Part shown: one piece after another, positions 33,637 through 37,501 of the stretch | How positions within the stretch are numbered: the stretch's first letter is position 1 | How the letters are laid out: every line of letters begins with the position of its first letter | Assembly (NCBI GenBank): GCA_017307335.1 | Contig: JAFKFJ010000192.1 | Location: 1-37,501 of the forward strand | DNA length: 37,501 nucleotides | Source of the DNA: Alphaproteobacteria bacterium | GTDB taxonomy: Bacteria; Pseudomonadota; Alphaproteobacteria; Acetobacterales; Acetobacteraceae | Direction: 5' to 3' | Translations under genes and position numbers: made by a program | Notes under the pieces: model-generated | What the model saw: only the letters and a program-made list of their open reading frames with translations | Database searches by the model: none | What the model was told of the DNA's origin: nothing

Positions 33637-35223
33637 CTACGCCGGATTTCCCGCCTGAGGCGGCGACCAGGGTGCGCAGCAGTTCCGATTTCGACCCCAT
33701 GATGCGGACCTCGGCATCGGCGACCTCGACGCGCTGGGCCAGGGCGCGCAGGTGATCGCGGCGATAGCCGCCACTGTCCAACCGGATGCGCTGGCGGCCG
33801 CGCGGGCGAAAGTTCTGACCATCTCGGGGCTGACGGCCTGATTGTCCGCATGGTCGAGTGCGGCCTGGGCACGCTCGGCGTCGGCGCTGGCCTGTTCCCG
33901 AATCGCCTTGAGGCCGGCGATGCGTTCTTTCAGGCCGGGGGCGTCGAGATCGGCGACACCGGACTCGATGGCGTCGAACAGCCGGTTGAGCCGCTGGTCG
34001 GTCTCAGTGATGCGCTTGTGCAGTTCGGCCAGGTGCTCGCGACGGCGCTCGGTGCGCTCCTGGCGGCGGTCGAGGACGCTGGCGAGGATGGTTTCCAAAC
34101 GCTCGGGCCGAAGCAGGCGGTCTTCCAGGTGGCTGGCGACAAGCTGATCGAGCCGGTCCATCGGGATCGAGCGGCCCTCGCAGCCGGTCCTGCCCTGCCG
34201 GGCCTTGGTCGAGCAGGTGTAGTAGCGATATGTGCCACCGGCGCTGCCCTTGCCGGTGCGCAAGGTCATCGCGCCCCCGCACTTGGCGCAGAAGCAGATG
34301 CCGGTAAGGAGGGTGGGGCCGCTGGTGACGCGCGCTGGCGTCATCCGGGGATCGCGGGCCTTGAGGCGGGCCTGCACCGTGTCGAAGGTCTCGCGGTCAA
34401 TCAGCGGCGGGCAGGCCATGACCGCCACCTTGCTTTCGGGCTTCCTCTCCCGGTCCTTGTGCGAGCGCTTGTTGAACCTGTGCTCGCCGATATAGGTCGT
34501 GCGGGTGAGAATCTGATGGATCGAAGCCAGCCCCCAGCGCCCACCGTCACGGGTGAAGATGCGGCGTTCGTTGAGATAGCAGGTGATGGCCTTGACACCC
34601 ATCGGCCCCTTCACACCGTCGCCCTCTAGGAAGAGACGGTAGATCAGCCGCACCGTGTCGGCATGCAGCGGGTCGATCTCCAGCTTCTTCTTGGTCTTCG
34701 ATCCCCGCTGCTCGGCGGCGACGATCCGGTATCCAATCGGCGGCAAGGCCCCGTTCCAGAAGCCCTGCCGGGCGTTCTCGTTCATCGCCCGCAGGACGTG
34801 CTTGGCGTTCTCCTTCGACTGGTATTCATCGAACAGCGCCATGATCTGCCGCATCATGACGTGCATCGGATCGTCGCCCATCTCCTGGGTGATGGAGACG
34901 AGCTTTACGCCGTTCTTCGCCAGCTTGCGGACGTAAAACTCCATGTCGAAGGCGTCGCGGAAGAAGCGGCTGAACGAATGGACGATCACCACGTCGAAGG
35001 GCGCGGGCTTCGATGTGCCCGCCTCGATCATACGCTGAAACTCGGGGCGACGGTCATTGGTGGCCGTCGCGCCGGGCTCGACGAAGGTTTCGACCAACTC
35101 ATAGCCGCGTGAGGCGCACCAGGCTTCGCCTTGTCGCTTCTGGTCGGGGATGGAGACATCGTGCTCGGCCTGCCGCGCCGTCGAGACGCGCATATAAAGG
35201 GCGGCGCGCAACGGCATGGTCAT
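33637..35223 (-). CDS. Large serine recombinase, C-terminal frameshift
   Basis: A 528-residue site-specific recombinase. The resolvase domain (about 5-150) has YMRVST with the likely nucleophile S14 and VIVHSFSRFFRD. A recombinase domain follows (IGYRIV, ITCYLNERRIFTRDGGRWGLASIHQIL), then a zinc ribbon (CFCAKCGG...CSTKARQGRTGC) and a coiled coil. A strong AAGGAG site precedes ATG 35223. After FARAA the frame changes: the -1 neighbour frame encodes IRLDSGGYRRDHLRALAQRVEV, the expected continuation, so about one base is missing near 33793-33803 (GGCCGCC). The gene end faces the tRNA-Gly fragment 27 bp away, typical for an integrase of a tRNA-inserted element. Confidence 0.88.
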   Translation of the reverse strand: MTMPLRAALYMRVSTARQAEHDVSIPDQKRQGEAWCASRGYELVETFVEPGATATNDRRPEFQRMIEAGTSKPAPFDVVIVHSFSRFFRDAFDMEFYVRKLAKNGVKLVSITQEMGDDPMHVMMRQIMALFDEYQSKENAKHVLRAMNENARQGFWNGALPPIGYRIVAAEQRGSKTKKKLEIDPLHADTVRLIYRLFLEGDGVKGPMGVKAITCYLNERRIFTRDGGRWGLASIHQILTRTTYIGEHRFNKRSHKDRERKPESKVAVMACPPLIDRETFDTVQARLKARDPRMTPARVTSGPTLLTGICFCAKCGGAMTLRTGKGSAGGTYRYYTCSTKARQGRTGCEGRSIPMDRLDQLVASHLEDRLLRPERLETILASVLDRRQERTERRREHLAELHKRITETDQRLNRLFDAIESGVADLDAPGLKERIAGLKAIREQASADAERAQAALDHADNQAVSPEMVRTFARAAASASGWTVAAIAAITCAPWPSASRSPMPRSASWGRNRNCCAPWSPPQAGNPA

Positions 35224-35244
35224 AGTGTCTGTCTCCTTCTCACC

Positions 35245-35469
35245 TCATCGGCACGGCCCGAACAGCTCATCGAAGAGATCGCCGAACCACGCCTCGAACA
35301 CGTCCACCTCGACCTCAGTAACGGGAATATGCTCGGGCCAGTCGTCGGTGACGGTCCAGGTCGAAAGGTCTTGCTTCGGCGGTCTACCCTGAAACGGCCA
35401 AGGATAGCCGAGCAACGCTTCAAGCTGCTCGGATGCGGTCGGCGGGCGTTCCTTGCGAGGTCTGGCCAT
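35245..35469 (-). CDS. Small acidic hypothetical protein upstream of the recombinase
   Basis: The 74-residue product starts ARPRKERPPTASEQLEALLG, continues with PWPFQGRPPKQDLSTWTV and ends in an acidic helix with VDVFEAWFGDLFDELF. It lies 21 bp upstream of the serine recombinase on the same strand and is probably co-transcribed. The residue mix looks genuine. ATG 35469 is preferred; one at 35496 adds nine residues. No domain is recognised. A role in control of the recombinase is possible but unsupported beyond position. Confidence 0.65.
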   Translation of the reverse strand: MARPRKERPPTASEQLEALLGYPWPFQGRPPKQDLSTWTVTDDWPEHIPVTEVEVDVFEAWFGDLFDELFGPCR

Positions 35470-35602
35470 CGGTCCAGAATCGCCGAACGAGGCCATTGAA
35501 AGAATAGCCTTTTTCTAGGCCAGAAGCCTCTGCGCGCCGTGGCGTAAAAATACTTGCACGCGGCGGCGCGGGACGAAAGCGGCGTAGAGACGGAGGCGGT
35601 CG

Positions 35603-36109
35603 TCATGGCGATACCAGGCTCAACGCCGTCGTCACCGGCAGATAGAGAGTGCGCGGTCGCCGGACCAAAGGCATGAAACCGAAGGCCGTGTAGAAGGCCG
35701 CTGCACCGTCGTCGATGGCGTCGGCGAAAATCGCGTGCGCTCCGATAGGCGCGGTCGCCACGGTCTTGATGGCGTCGAACAACAAGGCTTCCCCAAGCCC
35801 TTGTCCGGCGTAGTCGCTATGTCGCCCAAGCCAGCCGATCAGCACCGCCGGGACGGTCGGATAGCGCGGCAGCTTCTTCGCCAGCGGCTCGGGAACCTCG
35901 TTCAAGGGCACGTTGCTGGACGATAGGGTGTAGAAGCCCGCCACCCGATCCGTCGCGATCTCCCTGGCGACGAAACAGGTGGCGTATTTGCGCTTCACGT
36001 CCTGCGAGACGGTCTCGCGGAAATAGCTGTCGATTCGGTCGTTGCCGCATGTGAAATCCGCCCGCTTGTGCGCCTTCGCCAGCGGCTCGATGGCGAAGCG
36101 GACACTCAC
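35603..36109 (-). CDS. GNAT-family toxin of a second toxin-antitoxin pair
   Basis: The 168-residue acetyltransferase has FTCGNDRIDSYFRETVSQDVKRK, VAGFYTLSSSNV, LIGWLGRHSDYAGQGLGEALL with the acetyl-CoA loop, and AAFYTAFGFMPL with the catalytic-type Tyr. It matches TacT/AtaT-type toxins that acetylate charged tRNA. The GTG start overlaps the antitoxin stop by 4 bp (GTGA). It shares layout with the toxin at 27657-28181, but sequence identity looks modest. Confidence 0.92.
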   Translation of the reverse strand: MSVRFAIEPLAKAHKRADFTCGNDRIDSYFRETVSQDVKRKYATCFVAREIATDRVAGFYTLSSSNVPLNEVPEPLAKKLPRYPTVPAVLIGWLGRHSDYAGQGLGEALLFDAIKTVATAPIGAHAIFADAIDDGAAAFYTAFGFMPLVRRPRTLYLPVTTALSLVSP

Positions 36110-36396
36110 CGGCGTTCGATCAGCTCGGCATGACGCTTCGCGGCGCGGATCAGCCGCTCGTTCGGCTTGGGCGGATTGATCAGCGCCTCGGCAAAGCGGA
36201 TTTGGTCCTCGCGCGCGAGCCGCATGATCTCAGCGTCTTCGACGACGCGCCTTGCGTCCTCGCCGGCGGTGGCGATGAGATAGCCGGTCAAGGTCAGGCC
36301 GCGCAGGCGGGCGGCGCGCTGCATCTGGTCATAGACCTGGACCGGAATACGCGCTTCCAACCGCGCGGTATCGGCTTCGATTTGGGGCTTGGGCAT
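36106..36396 (-). CDS. DUF1778 antitoxin of the second pair
   Basis: The 96-residue protein has a ribbon-helix-helix start (TARLEARIPVQVYDQMQRAA, then LTLTGYLIATAGEDARRVV) and the toxin-neutralising C-terminal stretch FAEALINPPKPNERL. ATG 36396 is chosen because AAGGAG lies 8 nt upstream and the promoter/operator at 36418-36446 precedes it. It should repress that promoter together with the toxin. Confidence 0.92.
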   Translation of the reverse strand: MPKPQIEADTARLEARIPVQVYDQMQRAARLRGLTLTGYLIATAGEDARRVVEDAEIMRLAREDQIRFAEALINPPKPNERLIRAAKRHAELIERR

Positions 36397-36417
36397 AAGG
36401 GTCTCCTTTGCTTCCAT

Positions 36418-36446
36418 CATATACGGCAAAATGCCGTATTGTTCAA
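36418..36446 (-). promoter_or_regulatory. Promoter with embedded palindromic operator of the second TA pair
   Basis: On the minus strand TTGAAC (36446-36441), a 17-bp spacer and TATATG (36423-36418) form a promoter. A perfect palindrome ATACGGCA-AAA-TGCCGTAT (36421-36439) fills the spacer and touches the -10 box, so binding of the antitoxin would block RNA polymerase. Transcription would begin near 36411, 15 nt before the ATG. Confidence 0.78.
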
Positions 36447-36452
36447 GATGCT

Positions 36453-37346
36453 TCATAGCCCCAGCCCGAGCTGCCGCTTGCGGCTGAACTCCCAGTCGAT
36501 GCTCCAGTCGTCGCGGCGGACGCCGCTGATGTAGTGGTCGAGGTGCTTCTCCAGGGCGGGCTGCCAGGGGACGAGCTGGAAGCCGAGGCCGTCCTCGATC
36601 ATGGCGAAGCGCCCGCTGGCGAGATTGGCGACGCCGGCCAGCCTGCCGGTCACATACTCGCCCGGCCCGGATGGGGCGTAGGTCAGCCCGCGCTCGGCAG
36701 CCATCTCCTTGCCGACGCGCTCGACCTCCTGACGCTCCAGGACGGCGACGGTGCGGCGGGGGATGCTGATGAAGTCGTCCTTGATCTTGGCGTGCCCCAT
36801 CTCCACCAGCCGCTCGGCGCGCCGGTCGAGCGCGGCGTTCACCTCCCGGCCGAAGCCGGTATCGGCGAGGGGCAGATGGTCCTTCGCCACAAGCTCCCGG
36901 TCGAGCCAGGTTGCGCCCTCATGACTGACCTGCCGCTCCAGCCCTATGGACGAGAGCGTATTCACGCGGGCGTCCGCGCCATCACGGGCAAGATCGTGGG
37001 CAAGGCCGAGCTCAGGAAGATCGTCGGGCACGCGCCAGTGATCGGCGTCGATCCGTTCGACGATTCCGGCCCGGCGCAGCGCCTCCAGCCGCCGGACGTG
37101 CATCTTTACGAAGGTGTCGGGATCGGCGCGGATATGCTCCACTTGGTCCCGCGCGACCTGCAAATGCTCCGAGGGACGATAGATGCCGTTCTCATCCGTG
37201 ACGGAGAGAATGTTGCGGTCGGCCGGGCGAGGCTTGCCCGGCGCGGGCACAGCCTCGACGATCATGCCCCTGCCGATGTCTTCGGCGTTGGGCCAGATCT
37301 CGACGGACAAATCGCCGACAGCGACCCGCGATACCGATTCGTTCAA
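36453..37346 (-). CDS. C-terminal part of DUF3363-type conjugative relaxase
   Basis: About 297 residues matching the C-terminal region of relaxase/DUF3363 proteins of alphaproteobacterial integrative elements: ADRNILSVTDENGIYRPSEH, VRRLEALRRAGIVERIDADHW, GATWLDRELVAKD, GFGREVNAALDRRAERLVEMG and FAMIEDGLGFQLVPWQP. The catalytic relaxase domain with its Tyr and His triad, normally several hundred residues upstream, is absent, and the preceding DNA is an intergenic region. A TTG at 37346 with GGAGG five bases upstream gives a proper start, so a shortened protein may be made. Alternative start TTG 37364. Confidence 0.8.
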   Translation of the reverse strand: MNESVSRVAVGDLSVEIWPNAEDIGRGMIVEAVPAPGKPRPADRNILSVTDENGIYRPSEHLQVARDQVEHIRADPDTFVKMHVRRLEALRRAGIVERIDADHWRVPDDLPELGLAHDLARDGADARVNTLSSIGLERQVSHEGATWLDRELVAKDHLPLADTGFGREVNAALDRRAERLVEMGHAKIKDDFISIPRRTVAVLERQEVERVGKEMAAERGLTYAPSGPGEYVTGRLAGVANLASGRFAMIEDGLGFQLVPWQPALEKHLDHYISGVRRDDWSIDWEFSRKRQLGLGL

Positions 37347-37381
37347 GTGATCCTCCAGTGACAATTGATGCGATGCAAACT

Positions 37382-37398
37382 AATGCCACGTTAGCATT
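37382..37398. promoter_or_regulatory. Imperfect palindrome between divergent genes
   Basis: AATGCCACGTTAGCATT has perfect 5-bp arms (AATGC/GCATT) and one further inner match. It lies between the relaxase fragment start and a possible divergent gene, in an AT-rich gap of 115 bp, and may be an operator. Confidence 0.4.
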
Positions 37399-37461
37399 CA
37401 ATTGCAACAATAACGGCGGCAAACGTTGACGCCTTGCGCGGATGCTGACTAGCCTTGGCCC

Positions 37462-37501
37462 ATGTGGGAAGATCAGCCAGCGCGCCCAGACGGCAGTTTC
37501 A
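37462..37501 (+). CDS. Possible start of a divergent gene (partial)
   Basis: ATG 37462 opens a frame beginning MWEDQPARPDGSF that runs off the window. A TTGACG at 37426-37431 with a weak TAGCCT 18 bp later could be its promoter, giving a very short leader. There is no ribosome site and too little sequence for a family call. Confidence 0.3.
   Translation, partial: MWEDQPARPDGSF

Noticed and set aside
33513..33872. Minus-strand frame containing ARAKGFEPSTPTLATS
   Set aside because: It is the antisense translation of the partial tRNA copy at the right att site joined to a shadow of the recombinase.
35220..35606. A 128-codon minus-strand frame upstream of the recombinase
   Set aside because: Overlaps the better-looking small gene at 35245-35469 in another frame and shows Arg/Ser/Pro-rich shadow composition.

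Overview
The window is high-GC alphaproteobacterial DNA. The gene types (ECF41 sigma factor with its carboxymuconolactone-decarboxylase-like partner, a CoA-binding/MetY fusion, large multidomain glycosyltransferases, haemolysin-type repeat proteins, uronate oxidation genes) suggest Rhodospirillales, most likely Acetobacteraceae. That placement is an inference from gene style, not from a search. Roughly bases 1-27,350 look like resident chromosome. Bases 27,350-37,501 look like acquired DNA: mobile-element genes, toxin-antitoxin pairs, and a stretch at about 28.6-30.7 kb whose codon use is visibly more AT-rich.

Resident part. (a) 1-1,944, minus strand: a CMD-like protein, an ECF41 sigma factor and a DUF1772-like membrane protein, packed together and led by a match to the ECF41 target promoter (TGTCACA-N16-CGTC), so the unit is probably autoregulated. 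(b) 1,962-6,365, minus: a small unknown gene, an EF-G gene away from any str operon, and a CoA-binding/O-acetylhomoserine sulfhydrylase fusion. (c) 6,506-17,266, plus: a surface-glycan cluster (hydrolase, acyltransferase 3, tandem GT2, a 1,131-residue methyltransferase/GT4/GT2 protein, methyltransferase, DUF6065 protein), continuing into an FMN-dependent alpha-hydroxy-acid dehydrogenase and a COG3618 lactonase-like hydrolase. (d) 17,345-20,206: a haemolysin-type repeat protein, then, convergent, an RlmM-like rRNA methyltransferase and a DUF423 protein. (e) 20,371-23,974, plus: proline iminopeptidase, a threonate/hydroxyisobutyrate-type dehydrogenase, an SMP-30 lactonase and uronate dehydrogenase; the last three fit uronate to aldarate oxidation. 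(f) 24,051-27,183, plus: a MarR regulator with an EmrA/EmrB-type drug efflux pair.

Accessory part. A tRNA-Gly(GCC) gene (27,278-27,352) is followed 6.26 kb later by a 43/45-bp copy of its 3' portion (33,566-33,610), which delimits an integrated island. The island holds a DUF1778/GNAT toxin-antitoxin pair, a DUF5131 'three-Cys-motif' protein with its partner TcmP, a frameshifted third gene, a HipB/HipA pair with candidate operators, and an unusual gene joining the start of a tyrosine integrase to a PD-(D/E)XK nuclease domain. Clusters of the octamer GCTTCCCC/GGGGAAGC with almost the same layout lie near both island ends and look like integrase arm sites. No complete tyrosine integrase is present.

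Beyond the second repeat comes more mobile DNA, all on the minus strand: a large serine recombinase with a C-terminal frameshift, a small unknown gene, a second DUF1778/GNAT pair with a very clear promoter/operator, and the C-terminal part of a DUF3363-type relaxase without its catalytic domain. The arrangement looks like tandem element accretion at one tRNA gene. The best candidate for an under-described system is the DUF5131-TcmP pair, its broken third gene and the integrase/nuclease hybrid.
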